Assembly (NCBI GenBank): GCA_021808185.1
Contig: JAKBCB010000138.1
Coordinates: 1-8,727, forward strand
Length of the DNA: 8,727 nucleotides
Reading direction: 5' to 3'
From: Pseudomonadota bacterium
GTDB lineage: Bacteria > Pseudomonadota > Alphaproteobacteria > Acetobacterales > Acetobacteraceae
A model generated the notes under the pieces. That model saw only the letters and a program-made list of their open reading frames with translations. It did no database searches and was not told the origin of the DNA. This document shows positions 1 through 5,932 of the stretch, piece after piece. Positions within the stretch are counted from its first letter, which is position 1; every line of letters starts with the position of its first letter. The translations under genes were made by a program, and so were the position numbers.

Positions 1-381
1 GACCTGCAAAAACTCGACCTATTGACTGTGCTGCGCGCCCGGCTGACCTGGGAACAGACCAGCCGGCTGGACCGCGAGGTGCCGACGCATGTGGCGCTGC
101 CCGGCGGCGGGGCGGCGGTGGATTACACGCAGCCGGTGCCGGTGGCCGAGGCGCGCGCGCAATACTTCTTCGGCATGGCCGAGACCCCCCGCCTCGCCGG
201 CGGGCGGATCGACCTGCGGCTGGCGCTGCTGTCCCCGGCGGGGCGTCCGGTGGCGATCACTGGGGATCTCGCCGGGTTCTGGCGCGGCGCGTGGGGCGAT
301 GTGCGCAAGGACATGCGCGGCCGCTACCCGAAGCATTTCTGGCCGGACGACCCCGCGACCGCGCCCACGCGCAAACCCTGA
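1..381 (+). CDS. hrpB: ATP-dependent helicase HrpB, C-terminal end (5' truncated by the window)
   Basis: This is the last 126 codons of a DEAH-box-type helicase, open from base 1 with no start needed, ending at TGA 379-381. HrpB belongs to the DExH helicase superfamily; the helicase core lies upstream outside the window, and family members are around 800 residues long. What is visible is the HrpB-specific C-terminal domain: a segment beginning LDLLTVLRARLTWEQ, then VPTHVALPGG, FFGMAETPRLAGGR, LLSPAGRPVAITGDLAGF and the signature ending FWRGAW, VRKDMRGRYPKHFWPDDP. The RGRYPKH.WPDDP tail is very typical of HrpB. The physiological role in alphaproteobacteria is not well defined (RNA or nucleic-acid remodelling). 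It is followed by a roughly 100-bp gap and does not look co-transcribed with the protease that follows. The family call is firm. Confidence 0.93.
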   Translation, partial: DLQKLDLLTVLRARLTWEQTSRLDREVPTHVALPGGGAAVDYTQPVPVAEARAQYFFGMAETPRLAGGRIDLRLALLSPAGRPVAITGDLAGFWRGAWGDVRKDMRGRYPKHFWPDDPATAPTRKP

Positions 382-442
382 AAGAACAGTAAGGTGGTGC
401 GCGCGCGCTTGTTCCGGCGCCGGCGCGCGTCCATGTCCACTC

Positions 443-459
443 TCATGAACCGTTCATGA
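443..459. promoter_or_regulatory. Perfect palindrome, candidate operator of the protease/two-component operon
   Basis: TCATGAAC (443-450), one central C (451), then GTTCATGA (452-459): a perfect 8-bp inverted repeat, 23 bp upstream of the protease ATG. Because TCATGA is itself self-complementary, the same bases also read as a tandem repeat of TCATGA starting at 443 and 454, an 11-bp register typical of sites bound by OmpR/PhoB-family regulators. A third CATG lies at 432-435, 12 bp upstream of the one at 444. The site is AT-richer than its surroundings. Inferred role: binding site for the response regulator encoded at 1586-2269, giving autoregulation. Confidence 0.5.
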
Positions 460-470
460 CTTGACCATTC

Positions 471-474
471 GGAG
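471..474 (+). promoter_or_regulatory. Ribosome binding site that fixes the protease start
   Basis: GGAG lies seven bases before ATG 482. This decides in favour of ATG 482 over the in-frame TTG at 461, which has no purine-rich site in front of it and overlaps the palindrome region. Confidence 0.6.
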
Positions 475-481
475 TCCCGTC

Positions 482-1567
482 ATGCCCCCCGACACGACCC
501 GCGCCCGGTTCGCGACGGCGGCCAGCCGGCGAAGGCTAATGGCATTAGCCTTGGCCGCCGCCATGGCCGCCACGGTCCCTGCGTTCGCCGATGGGCCGAA
601 CAGTTTCGCGCCGCTGGTCAAGCGCGTGCAGCCGGCCGTCGTCAGCATCCGCACCACCGAGACCGTGGCCAGCGAGGACCCGCTGGCCGGCTTGCCCCCG
701 GAATTCCAGCAACTGTTCCGGCAACGCTTCAAGAGCCGCAAGCAGCAGATGCAGGGTGCCGGGTCCGGCTTCGTCATCGACCCCACCGGCTACATCGTCA
801 CCAACAACCACGTCGTCGGCAGCGCCGATCAGATCACCGTGGCGCTGTCGGACGGCACCGAGCTGCCGGCCAAGGTGGTCGGCACCGACGACCTGACCGA
901 CGTGGCGCTCATCAAGGTGGCGGCGAGCACGTCGCTGCCGTACGTGACCTGGGGCGACAGCCGCGTGGTCGAGGTGGGCGACTGGGTCGTGTGCGCGGGC
1001 AACCCGTTCGGCCTCGGCGGCTCGATCACCGCCGGCATCGTCTCGGCGCGCGGGCGCGACATCGGGTCGGGTCCGTTCGACGATTTCCTGCAGATCGACG
1101 CGCCGATCAATCCCGGCAACTCGGGCGGGCCGGTGTTCAACATGCAGGGGCAGGTGGTGGGTGTGGACACCGCCATCGCCTCGCCCACCGGCGCCTCCGT
1201 CGGCATCGGCTTCGCCATCCCCTCGGAGATCGCGAGCCGCATCGTCGCCGAATTGCGCGAGAAGGGGCACATCGAGCGCGGCTGGCTTGGCGCCACCTTG
1301 CAGGACGTGCCGGACAGCGATGGCCACGGCATGCTCGGCGTCGGCATCACCGCCGTCGAGCGCAACGGGCCGGGCCAGCGCTCCGGGCTGCGGCCGGGCG
1401 ACATCGTGACCAGCGTCAACGGCCAGCCGGCGGATTCGACGCGCACGTTGATCCGCGCCGTCGCCGCCACGCCGCCCGGCGGCACCGTGCGCGTGGCGGT
1501 GCGCCGCCAGGGGCGGGACCTCGAACTCAACATCGTCGTCGGGCGCCGCCCGAGCGGCCAGGGCTGA
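482..1567 (+). CDS. HtrA/DegP-family periplasmic serine protease with one PDZ domain
   Basis: A 361-residue trypsin-like (S1C) protease of the envelope that degrades or holds misfolded exported proteins. The N-terminus SRRRLM followed by an alanine-rich stretch and AFA|D (about residue 36) is a signal peptide, with a Tat-like twin arginine. The catalytic triad is visible: H110 in TNNHVV, D140 in LTDVALIKV, S214 in GNSGGPVFN. After the protease domain a single PDZ domain fills about residues 255-355 (RGWLGATLQDV, GLRPGDIVTSVNG). DegP and DegQ have two PDZ domains and about 450-500 residues; DegS has one but is membrane-anchored, so this is a soluble one-PDZ HtrA. The LA-loop region between residues 70 and 95 is short and rich in Q, R and K. 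It starts a cluster: 18 bp later comes a response regulator, then its kinase. Protease-first arrangements with a two-component pair are familiar in alphaproteobacteria (degP-feuPQ type). Start chosen from the GGAG at 471. Confidence 0.93.
   Translation: MPPDTTRARFATAASRRRLMALALAAAMAATVPAFADGPNSFAPLVKRVQPAVVSIRTTETVASEDPLAGLPPEFQQLFRQRFKSRKQQMQGAGSGFVIDPTGYIVTNNHVVGSADQITVALSDGTELPAKVVGTDDLTDVALIKVAASTSLPYVTWGDSRVVEVGDWVVCAGNPFGLGGSITAGIVSARGRDIGSGPFDDFLQIDAPINPGNSGGPVFNMQGQVVGVDTAIASPTGASVGIGFAIPSEIASRIVAELREKGHIERGWLGATLQDVPDSDGHGMLGVGITAVERNGPGQRSGLRPGDIVTSVNGQPADSTRTLIRAVAATPPGGTVRVAVRRQGRDLELNIVVGRRPSGQG
532..552 (+). repeat. Perfect 9-bp stem with 3-base loop inside the protease signal-peptide coding region
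   Basis: AAGGCTAAT (532-540), loop GGC (541-543), ATTAGCCTT (544-552). It lies 50 bases into the protease reading frame and covers codons 17-24, including CTA and TTA leucine codons that are unusual in this GC-rich DNA. In mRNA it would fold as a 9-bp hairpin; in DNA it is a 21-bp near-symmetric site. Function unknown. Confidence 0.55.
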
Positions 1568-1585
1568 ACGAAGAAGGGCGGGAAC

Positions 1586-2269
1586 ATGCGCATCCTGGTG
1601 GTGGAAGACGACAAGGACGTCGCCGGCTTCGTGGTGAAGGGCCTGCGCGAGGCCGGCCACGTCGTCGAGCACGCCGATAACGGCCGCGACGGGCTGTTCA
1701 TGGCGGCGAGCGAGAATTTCGATGCGATCGTGCTCGATCGGATGCTGCCCGGCGGCATCGACGGGCTGCGGCTGCTGGAGACGCTGCGGGCACAGAACAA
1801 CCAGACGCCGGTGGTGTTTCTCTCGGCGCTGGCCCAGGTGGACGACCGGGTGCGCGGGCTGAAGGCGGGCGGCGACGACTACCTGACCAAGCCTTTCGCC
1901 TTCGCCGAACTGCTCGCCCGCGTCGAGGGGCTGGCGCGGCGCGGCAAGGGCGAGGGACCGCAAACCAAGCTCGTCACCGGCGACCTGGAAATGGACCTGC
2001 TCTCGCGCGGGGTGAAGCGGGCGGGGCAGAAGATCGACCTGCAACCGCGCGAGTTCCGGTTGCTGGAATACCTGATGCGCCACGCGGGCCAGGTGGTGAC
2101 GCGCACCATGCTGCTGGAGGGCGTGTGGGATTACCATTTCGACCCGCAGACCAACGTGATCGACGTGCACGTCTCCCGCCTGCGGCAGAAGGTGGACAAG
2201 CCGTTCCCCACCTCGCTGATCCATACCGTGCGCAATGCCGGCTACATGCTGCGGGCCGAGCAGCCATGA
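1586..2269 (+). CDS. OmpR/PhoB-family response regulator
   Basis: A 227-residue two-domain transcription regulator. Residues 1-115 are a receiver domain: acidic pair D8/D9, phosphoacceptor D51 in VLDRMLP, S80 in FLSAL and K102 in LTKPFAF. Compared with the usual LPGMDG loop there is one extra residue (LPGGIDG), a feature of a particular alphaproteobacterial subgroup. Residues about 130-225 are a winged-helix DNA-binding domain (LQPREFRLLEYLM, then NVIDVHVSRLRQKVD, then IHTVRNAGYML). It starts 18 bp after the protease stop with a purine-rich AAGAAGGGCGGG ahead of ATG, and is followed directly by its kinase, so the three are very likely one transcript. It should be phosphorylated by the kinase at 2304-3776. 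Its targets are not visible from the sequence, but the tandem TCATGA site at 443-459 fits this family's binding mode. Family call certain; exact orthology (FeuP-like) not claimed. Confidence 0.96.
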   Translation: MRILVVEDDKDVAGFVVKGLREAGHVVEHADNGRDGLFMAASENFDAIVLDRMLPGGIDGLRLLETLRAQNNQTPVVFLSALAQVDDRVRGLKAGGDDYLTKPFAFAELLARVEGLARRGKGEGPQTKLVTGDLEMDLLSRGVKRAGQKIDLQPREFRLLEYLMRHAGQVVTRTMLLEGVWDYHFDPQTNVIDVHVSRLRQKVDKPFPTSLIHTVRNAGYMLRAEQP

Positions 2270-2303
2270 TCCGCCCCGCCGCCTGAGCGCCCCGCGCGGC
2301 GCC

Positions 2304-3776
2304 GTGACCCAGGTTCCCCCCCGCCCGAGCGCACGGCGTCGCCTGCCGTGGCCGCGCGTGCTGATGCACTCGGCCGGGGTGCGCTTCGGCATGATCTATG
2401 CGGGCGTGTTCGCCCTGAGCACGATCGCGCTGGCGGTGTTCCTGTGGTGGTCCACCGCGGGCCTGCTGGACCGCCAGACGGACGCGGCGATCAACGCCGA
2501 CACCCAGGGGCTGCTGGAACGCTACAGCGATGGCGGGCTGCTGGCGCTGGAGGACGTGATCGAGCAGCGGCTGATGGGCAACGTCGATGACGACGCGATC
2601 TATCTGCTGACCGACCCCGCGCTGCACAAGCTGGCCGGCAACCTCAACCAGTTGCCCACCCGGGTGTTGCAGCAGGAGGGCTCGTACCAACTCGCCATCG
2701 AACGCGCCGGCCATCGCGGCATGGCGCAGGTGCAGCAGATCGAGCTGCCGGGCCGCTTCCACCTGCTGGTCGGGCGGGACGTGGAGGTGCACGCGCAAAT
2801 GACGCGCCTGCTGACCGATGCGCTGCTGTGGGCGGCAGGCGCGGCGATGCTGCTCGGCACCGCGGGCGCGCTGGCGGTGCGCGGCCTGTTCCGCATCACG
2901 CTGGCCGACGTCTCCGCCACCGCGACGGCGATCAGCGCCGGCGATCTGACGCGGCGGGTGCGCGTCTCCGGCCGCGAAGACGAGTTCGACCGGCTGGCCG
3001 AGACCATCAACGACATGCTGGACCGCATCGGCCGGCTGATGGACGGGGTGCGGCAGGTCTCCAACGCGATCGCGCACGATCTGCGCACACCGATCGCGCG
3101 CGCGCGGGCCCGGCTGGAGGATGCGGCCAGCCACGCGGCCAGCGAAGCCGATCTGCGGGCCGCGATCGAGCGGGCGGAGACCGACCTCGATGGCGTGGTG
3201 GCGATCTTCAACGCGCTGCTGCGCATCGCCGAGATCGAGGCCGGCGCCCGGCGCTCGGCCTTCGCCGACATCGATCTGGCGCCGCTGCTGCTCGATCTGG
3301 CCGACCTGTACGGCGCGGTCGCCGAGGAGCGCGGCCAGGTGCTGCGGCCGGACATTCCGGCGAGCGTGCCGGCCTTCGGCGACCGCGAGATGATCCAGCA
3401 GGCCGTCGCCAACCTGCTCGACAACGCGATGAAATTCTCCCCCGGGCACGGCACCATCCGGCTGGCGGCCGAATTGGTGCCCGGCCAGGGGCCGCGCATT
3501 ACCGTGGCGGACGAAGGGCCAGGAATCCCCGAAGCCGACCGGGCGCGCGCGCCCGAGCGGTTCTTTCGCGGCGAGACCGCCCGCAGCACGCCCGGCAGCG
3601 GGCTGGGACTCGCGCTCGTGCAGGCGGTGGCGACGCTGCATGGCGGCGAGCTGTGGCTGGAGGACGCGGCACCCGGCCTGCGCGCGGTGCTGGCGCTCAA
3701 CACGCGGGTCGGCCCGCCGCGGGTGAACGCATCTTCATCCGCGAACCAGCCCGCTGTGCCTGTCGAGGCGGCATGA
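2304..3776 (+). CDS. Membrane sensor histidine kinase (HAMP, HisKA, HATPase)
   Basis: A kinase of 490 residues if translated from GTG 2304. Order: basic N-terminus, first membrane helix about residues 28-49 (FGMIYAGVFALS...), a periplasmic sensing segment of about 120 residues with no domain I recognise, second helix about 173-192, HAMP to about 250, phosphoacceptor H258 in AIAHDLRTP, N-box N374 in LLDNAMKFSP, G1 box D403 in DEGPGIP, F-box ERFFRG and G2 box GSGLGLALV near 431-438. All catalytic motifs look intact. It should autophosphorylate on H258 and pass phosphate to D51 of the regulator just upstream. The start is uncertain: the frame is open back to ATG 2235, inside the regulator gene, but the added residues merely re-read the regulator's end. 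ATG 2364 is a later option. No candidate has a good ribosome binding site. The C-terminal tail after the ATPase domain is short and unremarkable. Confidence 0.93.
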   Translation: MTQVPPRPSARRRLPWPRVLMHSAGVRFGMIYAGVFALSTIALAVFLWWSTAGLLDRQTDAAINADTQGLLERYSDGGLLALEDVIEQRLMGNVDDDAIYLLTDPALHKLAGNLNQLPTRVLQQEGSYQLAIERAGHRGMAQVQQIELPGRFHLLVGRDVEVHAQMTRLLTDALLWAAGAAMLLGTAGALAVRGLFRITLADVSATATAISAGDLTRRVRVSGREDEFDRLAETINDMLDRIGRLMDGVRQVSNAIAHDLRTPIARARARLEDAASHAASEADLRAAIERAETDLDGVVAIFNALLRIAEIEAGARRSAFADIDLAPLLLDLADLYGAVAEERGQVLRPDIPASVPAFGDREMIQQAVANLLDNAMKFSPGHGTIRLAAELVPGQGPRITVADEGPGIPEADRARAPERFFRGETARSTPGSGLGLALVQAVATLHGGELWLEDAAPGLRAVLALNTRVGPPRVNASSSANQPAVPVEAA

Positions 3777-3783
3777 TGGCGCC

Positions 3784-4083
3784 ATGTTGATCGCCCGCGC
3801 CCTTGTCGCATCCGCCATCCTGGGGCTTGGCACCGCCGCCGCCCTGTCGCAGACGGCGCCGCCGCCGCCCGTCGGCGGGCCGGCGCTGGTGACCACCGAC
3901 ACGCCGGAATATTGCGACACGCTGGCCGAACGGGTGGCGCGCGCCGAGCGCATTCGACCCAACCCGCCGCGGCAGGTGGAGGAACTGGCCGAGGAAGGCC
4001 ACCGCATGTGTACCACCGGCCTGATCCGTGGCGGGCTTGTTCGGCTGCGCCGGGCGCTGCTGATGCTCCGCGGCGCGAATTGA
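3784..4083 (+). CDS. Small exported protein of unknown function
   Basis: A 99-residue protein starting seven bases after the kinase stop, so almost certainly on the same transcript. Residues 1-22 form a clear signal peptide (MLIARALVASAILGLGTAAALS). A proline-rich linker (residues 26-33) follows, then a mature part of about 65 residues predicted mainly helical, with two cysteines, C44 in EYCDTL and C76 in HRMCTTGLI, that could form a disulfide in the periplasm. The mature part is rich in arginine and glutamate. I do not recognise the family; similar short proteins seem to exist in Acetobacteraceae. By position it could be a periplasmic accessory of the kinase or protease, by analogy with CpxP in the Cpx system, but it lacks CpxP's LTxxQ motifs, so this is only a contextual guess. 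Confidence 0.75.
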   Translation: MLIARALVASAILGLGTAAALSQTAPPPPVGGPALVTTDTPEYCDTLAERVARAERIRPNPPRQVEELAEEGHRMCTTGLIRGGLVRLRRALLMLRGAN

Positions 4084-4085
4084 CG

Positions 4086-4100
4086 GGGGCGGTCCGCCCC
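4086..4100. terminator. GC-rich hairpin between convergent genes
   Basis: GGGGCGG (4086-4092), T, CCGCCCC (4094-4100); realistic folding is a 6-bp stem with a GTC loop. It fills the 16-bp gap between the stop of the small exported protein and the stop of the opposite-strand lipoprotein gene (TAG complement at 4100-4102). No T-run follows on either side, so intrinsic termination would be weak. Symmetry means it could serve both strands. Confidence 0.4.
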
Positions 4101-4768
4101 TACTGCATGGGCGCGGGAGCCGGGGCGGTGCCGGGCTGCGGCGCGGCGCTGTTGATGTCCTGGCTCTGCACCGGAGCCGGCGGCGGGGCGGTGCCGTCGT
4201 CGGTCTGGAGATAGTCGCGCAGCTTCCGTTTCACCTGATATTCGAACTCGACGTTGATGTCGCTCATCATCAGTTTGACGAGCGTGTAGAGCGCGGCCCG
4301 CGTCCCCGCGTCGGAGGTGTCGCTGGTGCTGTAGGTGCGGCTGGCCTTGGCCTCGGCGAAGCCGCTTTTCATGCCGTCGGGGGCGCTCACGTCGAGGCGC
4401 ACCGCCATCCTGCCCTCGAACCCGCCGGGCACGCGCAAAAGCGAGGCGTCCTCGATGACGAACACGGCATGGCCGCCGGATCCGGCCGGGATCAGCCGGT
4501 CCTGGGCCATGCGTCTGAGCGCATCGACCGGCGACTGCGGAGCGAGTTGCTCGACATGCTGGCTGTCGCCCGTGCCGCGCTTCTCGAACGCATTGTCCAC
4601 GTCGATGGTGGCAACGCTCAGCCGCAGCTTGCTCAGGTATTCGAAGGTGAGCGGCGGGAAGGCGGGGGGCGGCGGCGCGCTGTCCTCGCAGGCCGCGAGC
4701 AGAAAGGGCAGCAGCAGCGGCACCGCCAGCAGGTGGCGGCGGGTGCGAAGGGCGGCGCGGGTGGTCAT
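4100..4768 (-). CDS. Putative outer-membrane lipoprotein, unknown family
   Basis: A 222-residue protein from ATG 4768. The N-terminus TRRHLLAVPLLLPFLLAAC is a lipoprotein signal with lipobox LAAC, lipidated cysteine C27; residue +2 is E, not D, so outer-membrane sorting is expected. The body (about residues 35-195) mixes strands and helices (LRLSVATIDVDNAF, HAVFVIEDASLL, FEGRMAVRLDVSAPDG, ALYTLVKLMMSDINVEFEYQVKRKLRDYL), reminiscent of small periplasmic domains of the YajG/LptE kind, but I cannot assign a family. The last 30 residues are a low-complexity Pro/Ala/Gln tail. The frame is open upstream to TTG 4837, touching the hslO stop, but only ATG 4768 puts the lipobox at a normal distance. 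It lies 65 bp downstream of hslO on the same strand and may be its operon partner. A weak AGGA sits 12 bases before the ATG. Confidence 0.8.
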   Translation of the reverse strand: MTTRAALRTRRHLLAVPLLLPFLLAACEDSAPPPPAFPPLTFEYLSKLRLSVATIDVDNAFEKRGTGDSQHVEQLAPQSPVDALRRMAQDRLIPAGSGGHAVFVIEDASLLRVPGGFEGRMAVRLDVSAPDGMKSGFAEAKASRTYSTSDTSDAGTRAALYTLVKLMMSDINVEFEYQVKRKLRDYLQTDDGTAPPPAPVQSQDINSAAPQPGTAPAPAPMQ

Positions 4769-4833
4769 GGCCACGTTCGGTCCTGTTCGTTGCGCGACTC
4801 GATCACCTAACCTGCGCAAGCGCGGCGCCGGGG

Positions 4834-5799
4834 TCAATCGGCATGGCCCGCCTGCTGGCCGCGCAGCTCGTTGCGCGGAAAATGGAACGCGCAGTTGCAG
4901 AATTCGCAGGTCATGACGATGTCGCCGCCCACCGCCATGTGGTCGAGATCGTCGGTGGCGAACCCCTCCAGGATGCCGGACAGGCGCTGGCGCGAGCAGC
5001 GGCAGCCATAGGCCAGCGCGCGCGGGCGGTCCGCCGCCACGCCTTCGGTGTGGAACAGGCGATACAGCAGCCGCTCCGGGGTCAGCGTCTCGTCGAGCAA
5101 CTCATCGTCGGTCACGGTGCCGGCGAGGATGGTGGCGGCGCGCCAGCTTTCCTCCCCCGCCGCGGCGTTCAGATCGGGATCGACCCCGCCATCGCCGGCC
5201 ACCTTCTCCAGGATCAGCGCGCTCGCGCGCCAGCCGGCATCCGTGCGCGCGCAGGCAAGGCGGACGGTGCAGCGCAACTGCTCGCTGGTCTCGAAATAAT
5301 GCAGCGCCATCTCCGGCAGTGTCTCGCCGGTGATGGCGACGATGCCCTGATAGCGGTCGGTGTCCGGCCCCTGATCGACGGTGAAGGCAAGGAAGCCGCT
5401 GCCGAGCAGGCTGGCGGCGGAGGGCGCCGGCTCCTCGGCGAGCAGGCTGGCCAGCCGGTCGGAATCGGCGCGGGCGTAGCCGCGCAACGCCCCGGTGTCG
5501 GTGCAGTCCGCGAGCAGCATGCCGACCGGCCCGTCGCCCTTGGCTTGCAGGCTGAACGAGCCACGGAATTTCAGCGCCGAGGCCAGCGCCGCGACAAGGG
5601 CGAGCGCCTCGCCGGCGAGATGCGTGACCACGGGTTCGTTGTCGTGGCGGGTCAGCAGCGCGTCGGCCAGCGCGCCGAGCCGGATCAGCCGGCCGCGCAC
5701 CGGCCGGCGCGGCAGGTGGAACGGGGTGATGCCGCGCGGCACCACCAGATCGGGCACATCGGGGCGCCCGCTGTCGAGAAAGGCGGGGGAATCTTGCAT
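4834..5799 (-). CDS. hslO: Redox-regulated holdase chaperone Hsp33
   Basis: A 321-residue cytoplasmic chaperone that becomes active when oxidised and unfolded, protecting proteins during oxidative heat stress. The N-terminal dimerising/substrate region is recognisable (VRGRLIRLGALADALLTRH, LAGEALALVAALASALKFRG, FSLQAKGDGPVGMLLADC, GYARAD), followed by the GIVAITGETLPEMALHYFETSEQL stretch typical of the family (shown here in part). The C-terminal zinc redox switch is intact: C266-R-C268 and C298-E-F-C301, with an additional C303 two residues later. Length is slightly above E. coli Hsp33 (about 290), mostly from about 30 extra N-terminal residues. ATG 5799 was chosen because residues upstream of it, though open to 6015, do not look like Hsp33. 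No Shine-Dalgarno precedes it, but TATCTT lies just upstream (see findings). It is divergent from clpS and followed by a lipoprotein gene. Confidence 0.95.
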   Translation of the reverse strand: MQDSPAFLDSGRPDVPDLVVPRGITPFHLPRRPVRGRLIRLGALADALLTRHDNEPVVTHLAGEALALVAALASALKFRGSFSLQAKGDGPVGMLLADCTDTGALRGYARADSDRLASLLAEEPAPSAASLLGSGFLAFTVDQGPDTDRYQGIVAITGETLPEMALHYFETSEQLRCTVRLACARTDAGWRASALILEKVAGDGGVDPDLNAAAGEESWRAATILAGTVTDDELLDETLTPERLLYRLFHTEGVAADRPRALAYGCRCSRQRLSGILEGFATDDLDHMAVGGDIVMTCEFCNCAFHFPRNELRGQQAGHAD

Positions 5800-5932
5800 G
5801 CGCGCAAGATAGGGACGCGGCGGCGGCGGCGCTACCGTCCGGGTGGCGCGCGGGCGATGCCCACAATGACATGGCTGGCACGGGCCTCGCGCTGGTTCTA
5901 TCGGTACGCGGCGAGCGCGGGAGCAGCGTGGC
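5800..5932. promoter_or_regulatory. Divergent hslO/clpS intergenic region with candidate promoters
   Basis: 133 bp separating two stress/proteolysis genes. Toward clpS there is a sigma-54-like TGGCACG (5876-5882), four bases, TCGC (5887-5890), with the invariant GG and GC exactly 12 bp apart; predicted start near 5902, then GGGAG 5919-5923 nine bases before the clpS ATG. Toward hslO, minus-strand TATCTT (5812-5807) lies seven bases before the ATG with no good -35. A (CGG)4 run sits at 5818-5829. None of these is proven. Confidence 0.35.

Noticed and set aside
399..429. GC-only palindromes (such as CCGGCGCCGG at 414-423) after hrpB as a terminator
   Set aside because: Alternating GC runs give many overlapping short palindromes, with no single good stem and no T-run.
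461..481. TTG start for the protease, seven codons upstream
   Set aside because: No ribosome binding site, immediately adjacent to the palindrome; ATG 482 has GGAG at a proper distance.
545..2392. 615-codon open frame on the minus strand opposite the protease and regulator
   Set aside because: A GC-bias shadow: its sequence is low-complexity Arg/His/Ala/Gly with no domain, while the plus strand carries complete conserved proteins with catalytic motifs.
1974..3641. 555-codon open frame on the minus strand opposite the histidine kinase
   Set aside because: Same reason: antisense to a kinase with all motifs intact and with an Arg/Ala/Gln/His-rich translation.
5818..5829. (CGG)4 repeat as a phase-variable tract
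   Set aside because: Too short and outside coding sequence; runs like this are expected in GC-rich DNA.
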